DNA from: Nocardia abscessus
GTDB taxonomy: Bacteria > Actinomycetota > Actinomycetes > Mycobacteriales > Mycobacteriaceae
Direction: 5' to 3'
Assembly (NCBI RefSeq): GCF_015477775.1
Contig: NZ_JADLQO010000003.1
Coordinates: forward strand, 1 to 64,000
DNA: 64,000 nucleotides
This document shows positions 40,061 through 50,008 of the stretch, piece after piece. The notes beneath the pieces are model-generated. The model ran no database searches and was not told the origin of the DNA. It saw nothing but the letters and a program-made list of their open reading frames with translations. The position numbers and the translations under genes were made by a program. The number at the start of each line of letters is the position of its first letter. Within the stretch, counting starts at the first letter, position 1.

Positions 40061-42544
40061 GCGCCGCGACCGAATTGCCCGGTACCGCACCGTTACCCGA
40101 TTTCGCAAACCGGTCGCCGTTCCCGTCGCGACCACACCCGCTGCCAGGGAAGCGAGCAGCCCCGCGAGTCGGTGCTGTTCGAACAGCGGGTACACCTGCC
40201 AGTGCAGCAGATAGGCGAACAGCGAGCTGTCGGCCAGCACTGCCGCGCAGGCGGCGACCACGGCGGGAACGCGGACCGCGGAGAACCACACAAGGACGAG
40301 CAAGCCCGCCATGACCAGCCGTTCCCGGTCGGGAACGCCGAAATACCCGGTCACCGTGACGAGTACGACGGCGCTGACCGTCATCCGCTGCCACGACGAC
40401 GTCGCCTTCGCCGCCGCCCAGCCGAGTGTGAACAGCCACACCGCCAGCGGGGAGAACGGAATGTCCTTCGCCGAATACAGACCGAACGCCTGGTATCGGA
40501 AGACGAGGCTCAGTGCGACCAGCGCCATCGCGAACCAGAACGGCCCGGCGCGTTGCCACCGGTCCACCGAGGGGATCCGGATCAGCAGCGCGGCGGCCAG
40601 CATGAAGTACACGAGTACTTCGAGAAACCACAGGTGCCCGGCGGTGGCGCTGTCGTGCGGGCCGAGAATCTTGTTCAGCAACAGGACATTTTGCCAGCCG
40701 TAGTAGTCGCTGAACGTCATCGTCAGGGCGACCCACAGCGCTGTCGGCGCCGCGATGTATGCCACGGCGCGCAGCGTGTGGCGCAAACGCTCGGCAGGTG
40801 GCGCCGCGGTCACCGCGAAGCGCGCGAAATTGAAGCCCGCTACACCGAGCAGGACGTGCGCGGCGCCCCACCGTTCGAACACCCCGGCGTGCGAGCCCAC
40901 GATGAGTACGATCCCGATCGCGCGCAGCATCGTACCGGTGTCGAGCGTCCGCCCGAAACGCCGGTGCTCCGCCGGGATCCGTTCGAGATCCGCCACCGGC
41001 ATGGTCGGCCAGTCGGTGGGGAGGCGGCCGAGCACCCGCTCCAGCCGTGCCGCGGTGGTCACGTAGGTGAGCGAATTGCCGCCGAGATCGACGAACGTAC
41101 TGTCGGGGCGGATCCGCGCGAGGTCGATGCCCAGAGCCGCGGCGTAGACGGCGCGGATGTCCCGCGGCTGCGGGGCACAACCGGCCAGACGGCGGATGGC
41201 CGGATAGTCGGGTTTGCCGTTGGGTAGCCGAGGCATCCGCTCGACCGGGTGGACGCGCACGGCGGCGGCGGGCAGACCGGACAGGCGCGCGGCGATCCCG
41301 GTGGGGTCCGAGCGCGGGCTCTCCACCGCGACGACCAGATGTGCGTCGTCGTCGGCGCAGCACGCGGTGAAACCGGCTTCCGCCAGGCCGCATTCGAGAC
41401 GTTCCAAATCGATGCGCAGACCGAAGATCTTGGCGAACCGGCTGCGCCTGCCGACCACCTGATAGAGACCCTCCGGTGTGCGCCGGGCCAGATCGCCGGT
41501 GCGCAGGGCTTCGACCGTGGCGCCGAGGGCGAGATCCGCGGCGGAAGTCGCGTACCCCATCATCACGTTGGCCCCGCGATAGACCAGCTCGCACGGCCCG
41601 TCCTCGTCGTCGACCGGTTCGAGGGTGAATTCGCCACCGGGGATCGGGATTCCGATGCAGTCCGGATGCGCGCTCGCCAGATGGGCGGGCAGGTAGGCCA
41701 TCCTGGCGGTCGCCTCGGTCTGGCCGTACATGACGATGAAGTCCCAGCCGGCTTCCCGGCCGAGTTCGGCGTACTCGCGCACGCGGTCCGGAGCGAGCTT
41801 TCCACCGGCCTGGGTGACGTAACGCAGGTGGGGCAACGTCATGCGGGCGAAACCGATGCGGTCGAGCAGATCGATGGTGTAGGGAACCGCGGCGAAAGAC
41901 GTTGCGCGACATTCCCGGAACGACCGCCAGAATTCCGTATCCAATACCGACCGGTCGGTGAGCAGGAGACCGGCTCCGCGCAGCAGGTGGCTGTGCACCA
42001 CCGACAGCCCGTAGCAGTAGAACATCGGCAAGGTGGTGGCCGCGCAGTCCTCCGGGCCGATGGCCAGGTACTCGGCGATGGCCGCGGCGTTGGCGCGCAG
42101 GTTCGTCGCCGAGAGCCGGACCAGCTTCGGCGACCCGGTGGATCCCGACGTGCTCAGCAGCAGGGCGAGATCGGGATGCAGGCGATGCGCCGAGCTCTCC
42201 CGGATCACGCGGGCACGGCCGGCGACGACGATGACATCCGGATCGTAGGCCTCCCGCAACTCCGCAGTGATCTCCTCGGCGAGCAACACGGCGCATCCGG
42301 CGCTGAGCGCGCCGAGATACGCGACGAGTGAAGCGAGGTCGTTGCGGGCGGCGAGCGCGACGAGGCGACGGGCCGGGCCCAGCTCGGCCGCGTAGTCCTC
42401 GACCAGCGCGGCAAGCCGAGCGTAAGTCAGCTGCCGGGCGGGTGCGGGCACGGCGACGCCGTCCGCCCCGGCACGGTCCGGGCAGTGGACGGCGATCCGG
42501 TCGTCGAAGCTGCGCAGACACTCGACGATCGGATGGACGGTCAC
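39962..42544 (-). CDS. Fusion of adenylation domain, carrier protein and membrane acyltransferase
   Basis: An 860-residue three-part protein. Residues about 1-445 are an acyl/amino-acid-activating adenylation domain: A3 LLLSTSGSTGSPKLV, A5 VMYGQTEA, A7 RTGDLARR, A8 GRRSRFAKIFGLRIDLE and A10 PRLPNGKPDY with the catalytic Lys. A carrier domain follows with FVDLGGNSLTYVT, where Ser takes phosphopantetheine. From about residue 525 the chain has around ten hydrophobic segments of an acyltransferase-3 (OatA-like) domain (RAIGIVLIVGSHAGVFERWG, LWFLEVLVYFML, FAYLLHWQVYP). The layout suggests that an acyl or aminoacyl group is activated, loaded on the carrier and passed by the membrane domain to an envelope acceptor, as DltA-DltC-DltB do with separate proteins. 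Substrate unknown. Confidence 0.85.
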   Translation of the reverse strand: MTVHPIVECLRSFDDRIAVHCPDRAGADGVAVPAPARQLTYARLAALVEDYAAELGPARRLVALAARNDLASLVAYLGALSAGCAVLLAEEITAELREAYDPDVIVVAGRARVIRESSAHRLHPDLALLLSTSGSTGSPKLVRLSATNLRANAAAIAEYLAIGPEDCAATTLPMFYCYGLSVVHSHLLRGAGLLLTDRSVLDTEFWRSFRECRATSFAAVPYTIDLLDRIGFARMTLPHLRYVTQAGGKLAPDRVREYAELGREAGWDFIVMYGQTEATARMAYLPAHLASAHPDCIGIPIPGGEFTLEPVDDEDGPCELVYRGANVMMGYATSAADLALGATVEALRTGDLARRTPEGLYQVVGRRSRFAKIFGLRIDLERLECGLAEAGFTACCADDDAHLVVAVESPRSDPTGIAARLSGLPAAAVRVHPVERMPRLPNGKPDYPAIRRLAGCAPQPRDIRAVYAAALGIDLARIRPDSTFVDLGGNSLTYVTTAARLERVLGRLPTDWPTMPVADLERIPAEHRRFGRTLDTGTMLRAIGIVLIVGSHAGVFERWGAAHVLLGVAGFNFARFAVTAAPPAERLRHTLRAVAYIAAPTALWVALTMTFSDYYGWQNVLLLNKILGPHDSATAGHLWFLEVLVYFMLAAALLIRIPSVDRWQRAGPFWFAMALVALSLVFRYQAFGLYSAKDIPFSPLAVWLFTLGWAAAKATSSWQRMTVSAVVLVTVTGYFGVPDRERLVMAGLLVLVWFSAVRVPAVVAACAAVLADSSLFAYLLHWQVYPLFEQHRLAGLLASLAAGVVATGTATGLRNRVTVRYRAIRSRRSALHGPHARRRLLSELRDQDVARNRLTGKVIE

Positions 42545-42658
42545 CGGCGAAAGTGTAGGAGGCGGTCGTTTCCCGGCGCGAAGGTGGCCCCCTGGCGAAC
42601 TTCCGGTGAACCCAGCGGCGCAGCGCCTCCGGCATCGAAGGCTGCGCCGTACAACAGA

Positions 42659-43543
42659 TCAGAGACCGAAACTGCCCGGACCTCGTCTGCGCAGGTATTT
42701 CTCGAATTCGGCCGCGATGGCGTCGCCATCGATCTTGGCCATCGCCTCGTTCACGTCCACCGCGGCGTCGCCGCGCTCCTCCAGTGAGCGCACGTACTCG
42801 CTGATCTCCTCGTCGCCCACGGTCATCTCGTTGACCGCGGTCTCCCAGTCCTCGGCCTGCTTGGGCAACTCGCCCAGGGGCACCTCGATGTCGAGCACGT
42901 CCTCGACCCGGTGCAGCAGCGCGATGGTCGCCTTCGGGTTCGGCGGCTGGGAGACGTAGTGCGGAACGGCGGCCCAGAACGACACCGCCGGGACGCCCGC
43001 CTTCACGCACTGGTCCTGCAGCACGCCGGTGATCCCGGTGGGGCCCTCGTAGCGGGTCTGTTCCAGGTTGAACCGCTCGGCCGCCTCCTTGCTGTAGGCC
43101 GAGCCGGTCACCGGTACCGGTCTGGTGTGCGGAGTGTCGGCGAGCAACGCGCCCAGGATGACCACGGTCTGGACCCCGAGCTGCTCGATGAACTCGAGCA
43201 GGTCGCCGCAGAAGCTGCGCCAGCGCATATTCGGTTCGATACCGCGCAGCAGCACCACATCGCGGTCGCTGCCGGGCGGCGAGCAGACCGACAACATCGT
43301 CGACGGCCACTGGATTTCCCTGGTCACACCGTCCACCTGGCGCACGGTCGGCCGGTTGACCTGATAGTCGTAGTAGTCCTCGGAATCGAGTTCGGCCAAC
43401 GGTTCGGCGTCCCAGATCAGTTCCAGATGCTCGACGGCGCCGCTGGCCGCGTCACCGGCGTCGTTCCACCCCTCGAAGGCGGCGACCAGTACCGGATCCC
43501 GCAACGTCGGCAGTTCCGGATCGGGAGTTTCACTGGCGTTCAC
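42659..43543 (-). CDS. PAC2-family protein (Rv2125-like)
   Basis: A 294-residue member of the PAC2 family, whose members relate to proteasome-assembly chaperones. LVAAFEGWNDAGDAASGAVE is the typical opening, and VVILGALLADTPHTRPVPV and WAAVPHYVSQPPNPKATIAL are later family blocks. Its biochemical role in actinobacteria is not settled. It is divergent from metH across 160 bases, the same arrangement as Rv2125-Rv2124c in M. tuberculosis. Confidence 0.9.
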   Translation of the reverse strand: MNASETPDPELPTLRDPVLVAAFEGWNDAGDAASGAVEHLELIWDAEPLAELDSEDYYDYQVNRPTVRQVDGVTREIQWPSTMLSVCSPPGSDRDVVLLRGIEPNMRWRSFCGDLLEFIEQLGVQTVVILGALLADTPHTRPVPVTGSAYSKEAAERFNLEQTRYEGPTGITGVLQDQCVKAGVPAVSFWAAVPHYVSQPPNPKATIALLHRVEDVLDIEVPLGELPKQAEDWETAVNEMTVGDEEISEYVRSLEERGDAAVDVNEAMAKIDGDAIAAEFEKYLRRRGPGSFGL

Positions 43544-43703
43544 CCGGTCAGCCTACGGCGTACGGCGATATGGCGTGTCGTATGGCGGCCGGACGGGATG
43601 GCGTGTTCCCGCCGATGCGGTGATCGCGCCGGGGTGTGGTCCAGGACACCGAGCCGCGACGTGGTGGGCCGGAACGTCGGCCCCGCACACTACGCTGGAA
43701 CGC

Positions 43704-46700
43704 ATGTCTGCGTCCGTCCCCGCCGAGTTCGACACCACGCTACTCGACACGCTCCGCCGCCGTGTCGTCATCGGCGACGGTGCGATGGGCACCATGCTGC
43801 AAGCAGCCGAGCTGACCCTCGACGATTTCCGCGGGCTGGAGGGCTGTAACGAGATCCTCAACGACACCCGCCCCGACGTCCTGCGCGACATCCACCGGGC
43901 CTATTTCGAGGCAGGCGCCGACGCGGTCGAGACCAACACCTTCGGCTGCAACCTGCCCAACCTCGCCGACTACGACATCGCCGACCGGATTCGCGATCTC
44001 TCCGAGCGCGGCACCCGGCTGGCCCGCGAGGTCGCCGACGAGATGGGCCCGTCCTCCGACGGTACGCCTCGGTACGTGCTCGGTTCGATGGGGCCGGGCA
44101 CGAAGCTGCCCACGCTGGGGCACGCCGGGTTCGCCGCGCTGCGCGACGCCTACACCGAGGCCGCGCTCGGCATGCTCGACGGCGGCGCCGACGCCGTCCT
44201 CATCGAGACCTGCCAGGACCTGTTGCAGGTCAAAGCGGCGGTGACCGGCAGCAGGCGCGCGATGGCGAAGCTGGGCCGGCGGATCCCGATCATCACGCAC
44301 GTCACGGTGGAGACCACCGGCACGATGCTGGTCGGCAGCGAGATCGGCGCGGCGCTCACCGCACTGGAGCCGCTCGGCATCGACATGATCGGCCTGAACT
44401 GCGCGACCGGACCGGACGAGATGAGCGAGCATCTGCGCCACCTGTCCCGGCACGCGCGGGTGCCGGTCTCGGTGATGCCGAACGCGGGGCTGCCGGTGCT
44501 CGGCGCCGACGGGGCGGTGTACCCGCTCAGCCCCGAAGAGCTGGCGGTCGCGCTGCGCGGGTTCGTCAGCGAGTTCGGCCTGGCCCTGGTCGGCGGCTGC
44601 TGCGGGACCACGCCCGAGCACATCCGCCAGGTCACCGCCGCGGTGCGCGAGGTGGAGCCCACCCTGCCGCCGATCACCGAGCGGCGCGCGCCGGTGCACG
44701 AGCCGAGCGTGTCCAGCATGTACACCGCGGTGCCGTTCGAACAGGACGCCTCGGTCCTGATGATCGGCGAGCGCACGAACGCCAACGGTTCCAAGGCCTT
44801 CCGCGAGGCCATGCTGGCCGAGGACTGGCAGAAGTGCCTGGACATCGCGAAGGACCAGACCCGCGACGGCGCGCACATGCTGGACCTGTGCGTCGACTAC
44901 GTCGGCCGCGACGGCACCCGCGACATGACGGAGCTGGCCGGCCGGCTGGCCACCGCCTCGACGCTGCCGATCATGCTCGACTCCACCGAGGCCCCTGTGC
45001 TGCAGGCCGGGCTGGAACACCTCGGCGGGCGTTGCGCGGTGAACTCGGTGAACTACGAGGACGGCGACGGTCCCGATTCGCGTTTCCAGCAGACCATGCG
45101 GCTGGTCGCCGAGCACGGCGCCGCGGTGGTCGCGCTGACCATCGACGAGGAGGGCCAGGCCCGCACCGCGGCGAAGAAGGTGGAGATCGCCGAGCGGCTG
45201 ATCGCCGACATCACCGGCAACTGGGGGCTGTCGGAAAGCGACATCATCATCGACACGCTCACCTTCACGCTGGGCACCGGCCAGGAGGAGTCGCGCCGCG
45301 ACGGCGCGGAGACCATCGAGGCCATTCGCGAACTCAAGCGCCGCCACCCTCGGGTGCAGACCACCTTGGGTCTGTCCAACATTTCCTTCGGTCTCAACCC
45401 CGCGGCCCGGCAGGTGCTCAACTCGGTTTTCATGCACGAATGCGTGGAGGCCGGTCTGGATTCCGCGATCGTGCACGCCTCCAAGATCCTCCCGATGAGC
45501 CGGATTCCGGACGAGCAGCGCGAGACCGCGCTGGATCTGGTCTACGACCGCCGCGCCGAGGACTACGACCCGCTGCAGAAGCTGATGGCGCTGTTCGAAG
45601 GAGTGTCCACGTCGTCGTCGAAGGCGTCGCGGGCGGAGGAGTTGGCCGCGCTGCCGCTGTTCGAACGGCTGGAGCGTCGGATCGTCGACGGTGAACGCGC
45701 CGGGATGGAGGCCGACCTGGACGCGGCCATGACCGAGGTGCCGCCGTTGCAGATCATCAACGAGACCCTGCTGGCGGGGATGAAGACGGTCGGCGAGCTG
45801 TTCGGATCCGGCCAGATGCAGCTGCCGTTCGTGTTGCAGTCCGCCGAGGTGATGAAGGCGGCCGTCGCGTACCTCGAGCCGCACATGGAGGCCACCGACG
45901 ACAGCGGCAAGGGCCGCATCGTGCTGGCCACGGTCAAGGGCGACGTGCACGACATCGGCAAGAACCTGGTGGACATCATCCTGTCGAACAACGGCTACGA
46001 GGTGGTCAACCTCGGCATCAAGCAGCCGATCTCCACCATCCTCGACGCGGCGGTGGACAAGAAAGCGGACGTCATCGGCATGTCCGGCCTGCTGGTGAAG
46101 TCGACGGTGGTGATGAAGGAGAACCTCGAGGAACTCAACGCCAAGGGCGTGGCCGAGCAGTTCCCCGTGCTGCTGGGCGGTGCGGCCCTCACCCGCTCGT
46201 ACGTGGAGAACGACCTCACCACGGTCTACGAGGGTGACGTGCACTACGCGCGCGACGCGTTCGAGGGCCTGCGGCTGATGGACGACATCATGACCCGCAA
46301 GCGCGGCGGCGGGCTCGACCCGGACAGCCCGGAGGCCATCGCCGAGCGGGAGCGGGCCGCCGAGCGCAAAGCGCGCCACGAGCGCTCCAAGCGGATCGCC
46401 GCGGAGCGCCGGGCGGCCGAGGTACCCGTGGTGGTGCCCGAACGCTCCGACGTCGCGGCCGATTTGCCGGTGCCCGTCCCGCCGTTCTGGGGCACACGGC
46501 TGGTGAAAGGTCTCGCACTGCACGAGTACTCGGGACTACTGGACGAGCGGGCGCTGTTCCTCGGTCAGTGGGGCCTGCGCGGTCAGCGGGGCGGCGAGGG
46601 CCCGAGCTACGAGGAACTGGTGGAGACCGAGGGCAGGCCGCGCCTGCGCGCGTGGCTGGACCGGCTCAGCACCGAAGGCGTGCTGCAGCACGCCGCGGTC

Positions 46701-47300
46701 GTGTACGGCTACTTCCCGGCGGTGTCCGAAGGCGACGAGGTCGTAGTGCTCACCGAGCCGGATGCCGATGCGCCGGAACGGTATCGGTTCACCTTCCCGC
46801 GCCAGCAGCGCGACCGCTTCCTGTGCATCGCCGACTTCATCCGGTCGCGAGACTACGCCAAGGCGACGGGGCAGGTCGACGTCCTGCCGTTCCAGCTGGT
46901 CACGATGGGTCAGCCGATCGCAGACTTCGCCAACGAGCTGTTCGCCGGCGACAACTACCGCGACTACCTCGAGGTGCACGGCATCGGCGTCCAGCTCACC
47001 GAGGCGCTCGCGGAGTACTGGCATCGCCGCATCCGAGAGGAACTCGTCCTGGACGGCCACGCGGTCGCCGACTCCGACCCGGCCGACGTGCAGGAGTACT
47101 TCAAGCTCGGCTATCGCGGCGCGCGCTACTCCTTCGGCTACGGCGCCTGCCCCGACCTGGAGGACCGCGCCAAGCTGGTCGATCTGCTCGAGGCCGATCG
47201 CATCGGTGTCGTGCTGTCCGAAGAGTTGCAGCTGCATCCGGAACAGTCCACCGACGCGTTCGTCCTGCTGCATCCGGAGGCGAAGTACTTCAACGCGTAA
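43704..47300 (+). CDS. metH: Cobalamin-dependent methionine synthase MetH
   Basis: Transfers the methyl group of 5-methyltetrahydrofolate to homocysteine through cobalamin; 1198 residues. Domains in order: homocysteine-binding barrel (about 10-335) with zinc ligands in GLNCATGPDEM and GGCCGTTPEHI; pterin-binding barrel (about 350-620, IGERTNANGSKAFREAM); cap domain; cobalamin domain with KGDVHDIGKNLVDIIL, whose His ligates cobalt; and the C-terminal S-adenosylmethionine reactivation domain (about 920-1190, RGARYSFGYGACPDLEDRAK). ATG 43704 lies 7 bases behind TACGCT, suggesting a leaderless message; no cobalamin riboswitch fits in the 160-base gap. Confidence 0.98.
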   Translation: MSASVPAEFDTTLLDTLRRRVVIGDGAMGTMLQAAELTLDDFRGLEGCNEILNDTRPDVLRDIHRAYFEAGADAVETNTFGCNLPNLADYDIADRIRDLSERGTRLAREVADEMGPSSDGTPRYVLGSMGPGTKLPTLGHAGFAALRDAYTEAALGMLDGGADAVLIETCQDLLQVKAAVTGSRRAMAKLGRRIPIITHVTVETTGTMLVGSEIGAALTALEPLGIDMIGLNCATGPDEMSEHLRHLSRHARVPVSVMPNAGLPVLGADGAVYPLSPEELAVALRGFVSEFGLALVGGCCGTTPEHIRQVTAAVREVEPTLPPITERRAPVHEPSVSSMYTAVPFEQDASVLMIGERTNANGSKAFREAMLAEDWQKCLDIAKDQTRDGAHMLDLCVDYVGRDGTRDMTELAGRLATASTLPIMLDSTEAPVLQAGLEHLGGRCAVNSVNYEDGDGPDSRFQQTMRLVAEHGAAVVALTIDEEGQARTAAKKVEIAERLIADITGNWGLSESDIIIDTLTFTLGTGQEESRRDGAETIEAIRELKRRHPRVQTTLGLSNISFGLNPAARQVLNSVFMHECVEAGLDSAIVHASKILPMSRIPDEQRETALDLVYDRRAEDYDPLQKLMALFEGVSTSSSKASRAEELAALPLFERLERRIVDGERAGMEADLDAAMTEVPPLQIINETLLAGMKTVGELFGSGQMQLPFVLQSAEVMKAAVAYLEPHMEATDDSGKGRIVLATVKGDVHDIGKNLVDIILSNNGYEVVNLGIKQPISTILDAAVDKKADVIGMSGLLVKSTVVMKENLEELNAKGVAEQFPVLLGGAALTRSYVENDLTTVYEGDVHYARDAFEGLRLMDDIMTRKRGGGLDPDSPEAIAERERAAERKARHERSKRIAAERRAAEVPVVVPERSDVAADLPVPVPPFWGTRLVKGLALHEYSGLLDERALFLGQWGLRGQRGGEGPSYEELVETEGRPRLRAWLDRLSTEGVLQHAAVVYGYFPAVSEGDEVVVLTEPDADAPERYRFTFPRQQRDRFLCIADFIRSRDYAKATGQVDVLPFQLVTMGQPIADFANELFAGDNYRDYLEVHGIGVQLTEALAEYWHRRIREELVLDGHAVADSDPADVQEYFKLGYRGARYSFGYGACPDLEDRAKLVDLLEADRIGVVLSEELQLHPEQSTDAFVLLHPEAKYFNA

Positions 47301-47866
47301 GCGTTCGCGGATGCGGTGCGGCGCCGGCGGCCGGAGGGCCTCGGCGCCGCGCGGTCGGCGTCGGCTGTCCGGCCGTCGGCCCTGGTTGCTTCTGGAGCCG
47401 TTTCGGCACGTCTGCTCCGACACGGTCCGACGTCCCTGATTCCTGACGGCTCGACAGACTGCTTGGTCTGTCGAGGAGTTCGGAGTGGTTCGCAACGCGC
47501 TTTGTGTGGTGTCGCGGCCGAGTGGCGCGCGGCGAGCCATAGTGAAATGCTCTCGCCCGAAGGGCCTTTGCTACCTGCCCGGATGCCCTGTCCCGCGGGA
47601 ATCGGAGCGCTCGTCGGCGCGTCACCGTGCCCGGGCGCGCGGTGTTTACCTGGGCGATCGCCCATCCCCGCGCCGGGAGGTGGATGTCTGTCGGGTGGAT
47701 GTGCCATTGTCGAAGGCGTTGTAACTGCATCCGGGGCAGTCGGCGGATGCGTTCGCGTCCTGCTCAGCGGTGCAAAGCAACTCGGCGCGCACGCTTTCGG
47801 AGTCTTTCCGGGCTTGCGCGTGGATTGCGAAACGGCTAGGCGCGCACGTAGGAGAGGCACACCACC
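47301..47866. other. Interval between metH and the kinase gene
   Basis: About 570 bases without a credible intact gene. Long frames exist on the plus strand but have no family features. Part of it (47695-47790) resembles the last 90 bases of metH. The ribosome binding site of the next gene (GTAGGAGAGG) closes the interval. Confidence 0.45.
47695..47790 (+). pseudogene. Degenerate copy of the metH 3' end
   Basis: This stretch aligns by eye with 47205-47296 inside metH: CTGCATCCGG, CAGTC, GCGTTCG and TCCTGCT occur in the same order and nearly the same spacing, with substitutions and small gaps. In the copy an in-frame TAA precedes CTGCATCCGG. It looks like the trace of an old tandem duplication or of recombination after metH. 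Confidence 0.4.
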
Positions 47867-49702
47867 ATGACGGCGGATCGATTGATCGCGGGACGGTACC
47901 GGCTCACGGATCCGATCGGCACCGGCGCCATGGGTGTGGTCTGGCGGGCCACCGATGTCCGGTTGCAGCGCACCGTGGCGGTCAAACAGGTGCTGCTCGG
48001 TCCCGGGCTGTCCGGCTCGGCGGCGCTGGAGGCGAAACGACGGGCCATGCGCGAGGGCCGGATCGCGGCGCGGCTGCACCATCCGAACGCCATCACCGTG
48101 TTCGACGTGGCCGAGGAGGACGGCCAGCCCTGGTTGGTCATGGAGTACATGGATGCGCCGAGCCTGGCGACGAAACTGTCGGGCACCCGCACGCTGCCCC
48201 CGATCGAGGTCGCCCAGATCGGTGCGCAGGCGGCTGCCGCCCTGGCCGCCGCACACGACGCGGGGATCATGCACCGGGACGTGAAACCGGCGAACCTGCT
48301 GGTCGCCGACGACGGCACGGTCAAGATCACCGATTTCGGCATTTCCCGCGCGGTCGGCGACGTGACGGTCACGGCCACCGGCTTCCTCGCCGGGACGCCG
48401 GCCTATCTGTCGCCCGAGGTGGCGCGCGGCGAGGACCCGGAACCGGCTTCCGACGTCTTCGCCCTCGGTTCGACGCTGTACGCGGCGGTGCAGGGCGCCC
48501 CGCCGTTCGGCGAAGGTGACAACCCGCTCGCCCTGCTGCACGCGGTCGCGCGGGCCGAGATCCCGCCACCCGAGTCCGCGGGGTCGCTTGGTCCGGTGCT
48601 GATGTACCTGCTCGCACCGGCCGTCGCGGACCGCCCGACCATGCGGGAGGCCAAAGCGGCCCTCGAAGCCGTTGCGGCGGGCCGGAATCCAGAGCTGCCC
48701 GCGTCGGCGACCACAGTGATTCCCGCGCCCGTCCCGGCTGCCGCGGCGACGACCGTCCTCCCGAACCGAGCCACTGCCGTATCGCCGGAGCAGACGGGCG
48801 ACGACGGCGTCACCGCGGTCGTGCCCTTCGCTGCGCCGGGTCCGTCCGCGCCGCAATCGGTTACGCCACCGCCGGTACCGGGGCGGGCTCGGGCGGCGGC
48901 GACTTTGCCGGGCGTTCTGAGCGCCCGGCGGCGCGGCCGACTGGCGGCCGTGGAAGTCGCCGCGGTGGTCGTAGTGCTGATCCTCGTCGGCATCGTCGCG
49001 ACGCTGGCGACAGTAGACGGCGAGGGTGACGCCGCCCCGACGTCGTCGGCCGTGCCTCCGGCCGCAGTGGCGCCGGAGAATGCGCCGTCACCGGCCGACG
49101 CGTCCGGATCGGAGCCGCGCCGAGCCCCGGCCCAGGCGCCCGCGCAAGCCCCGGCGCAGGCACCCGCCTCGGCGGGGCCCGTACCGACTTCCGGACCGGT
49201 GCCGGGGCCCGCTACCACCTCCGCGGCTGCCGTGCCGCCCCCGCCCGCCCCGGGAGCCACCCCACCGGCGCAGACGACGGTCCCCGCACCGAGCACCACC
49301 GCGCCGCCGCCGAGCAGCACGCCCCAGCCCACCACGTCGACGCCTGCCCCGACCACCACGGCCCCGAGCGCCACCGCGACGACCACCCCGCCCGGCCCGC
49401 CGACGCCGGAGGGCATCGCCTCGTTCATCCAGGGCTACTACGGCATGCTGCCCGCCAACGTGTCCGGCGCCTGGGCGCAGCTGGCGCCCGGATACCAGGC
49501 ACAGACCGGTTACAACTCCTACGTGAACTTCTGGGGCACGATTCGCTCGGTGAGCGTGGGTTCGGTCACGCAGAAAGGTGCGAACCGGGCAGTGGTCGCC
49601 CTGACCTATACCCTGAAGAACGGCACGACGACCTCCGAGAACCGCTGGATCGAGGTCGTCGGCGACAGTGCCAAGCTGCAGATCGCCGGATCGGGCACCT
49701 AG
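47867..49702 (+). CDS. Transmembrane serine/threonine protein kinase (Pkn-type)
   Basis: A 611-residue receptor-like kinase. The cytoplasmic kinase (about 10-265) has the glycine loop GTGAMGVVW, Lys in VAVKQVLL, catalytic HRDVKPANLL, DFGISRAVG, and an activation loop with TVTATGFLAGTPAYLSPE whose Thr residues are likely autophosphorylation sites. A linker leads to one membrane helix (AAVVVVLILVGIVATLA, about 365-385). Outside is a long Pro/Ala/Thr-rich stalk, including four APAQ-like repeats (about 418-433), then a small C-terminal domain (about 515-611) of the kind that follows mycobacterial kinases. No PASTA repeats. ATG follows GTAGGAGAGG. Target unknown. Confidence 0.93.
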   Translation: MTADRLIAGRYRLTDPIGTGAMGVVWRATDVRLQRTVAVKQVLLGPGLSGSAALEAKRRAMREGRIAARLHHPNAITVFDVAEEDGQPWLVMEYMDAPSLATKLSGTRTLPPIEVAQIGAQAAAALAAAHDAGIMHRDVKPANLLVADDGTVKITDFGISRAVGDVTVTATGFLAGTPAYLSPEVARGEDPEPASDVFALGSTLYAAVQGAPPFGEGDNPLALLHAVARAEIPPPESAGSLGPVLMYLLAPAVADRPTMREAKAALEAVAAGRNPELPASATTVIPAPVPAAAATTVLPNRATAVSPEQTGDDGVTAVVPFAAPGPSAPQSVTPPPVPGRARAAATLPGVLSARRRGRLAAVEVAAVVVVLILVGIVATLATVDGEGDAAPTSSAVPPAAVAPENAPSPADASGSEPRRAPAQAPAQAPAQAPASAGPVPTSGPVPGPATTSAAAVPPPPAPGATPPAQTTVPAPSTTAPPPSSTPQPTTSTPAPTTTAPSATATTTPPGPPTPEGIASFIQGYYGMLPANVSGAWAQLAPGYQAQTGYNSYVNFWGTIRSVSVGSVTQKGANRAVVALTYTLKNGTTTSENRWIEVVGDSAKLQIAGSGT

Positions 49703-50008
49703 TCGTGTCCGCGCGGCTCGGCGCCGACTGCGTGCCGACTTCGGCGTGACTGCGCAGCTCGTCCGGCTCCCTCGGCCTTGCTCAGGCTCGGCGTGGGGCT
49801 GTGCAGGCACGTCGAGTGGTGTCGTTCGGGTGGCTGTCTCGGCCTCGCGCGGCGCGGCACGATGGACGGGACGCGGGGCGGTGCCCGGTCCATCCGGCTG
49901 CACGGGCGGGCCCGGCGGTACGGTTCGGGGGCCGACTTTGCCGGGTGGCCTGCGGATGGCCCCGAGCTGTGCTCATGACATGGACGAGATATAGGAGATG
50001 TACCGAAC
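49703..50008. other. Interval between kinase and HAD genes
   Basis: About 300 bases of GC-rich DNA. I see no gene, no strong hairpin and no palindrome; only the AGGAGATG ribosome binding site of the HAD gene at its right end. Confidence 0.4.

Noticed and set aside
43544..43703. Cobalamin riboswitch upstream of metH
   Set aside because: The gap is only 160 bases, shows no B12-box-like core, and a -10-like TACGCT 7 bases before the ATG points to a leaderless message.
47316..47870. A 184-codon frame between metH and the kinase
   Set aside because: No family match by eye, Cys/Gly/Arg-rich low-information sequence, and part of it overlaps the degenerate metH copy.
49120..49170. Short tandem repeat in the kinase gene as a possible CRISPR-like or mobile repeat
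   Set aside because: It encodes an in-frame APAQ-type stalk repeat in a Pro/Ala-rich extracellular linker and has no spacers.
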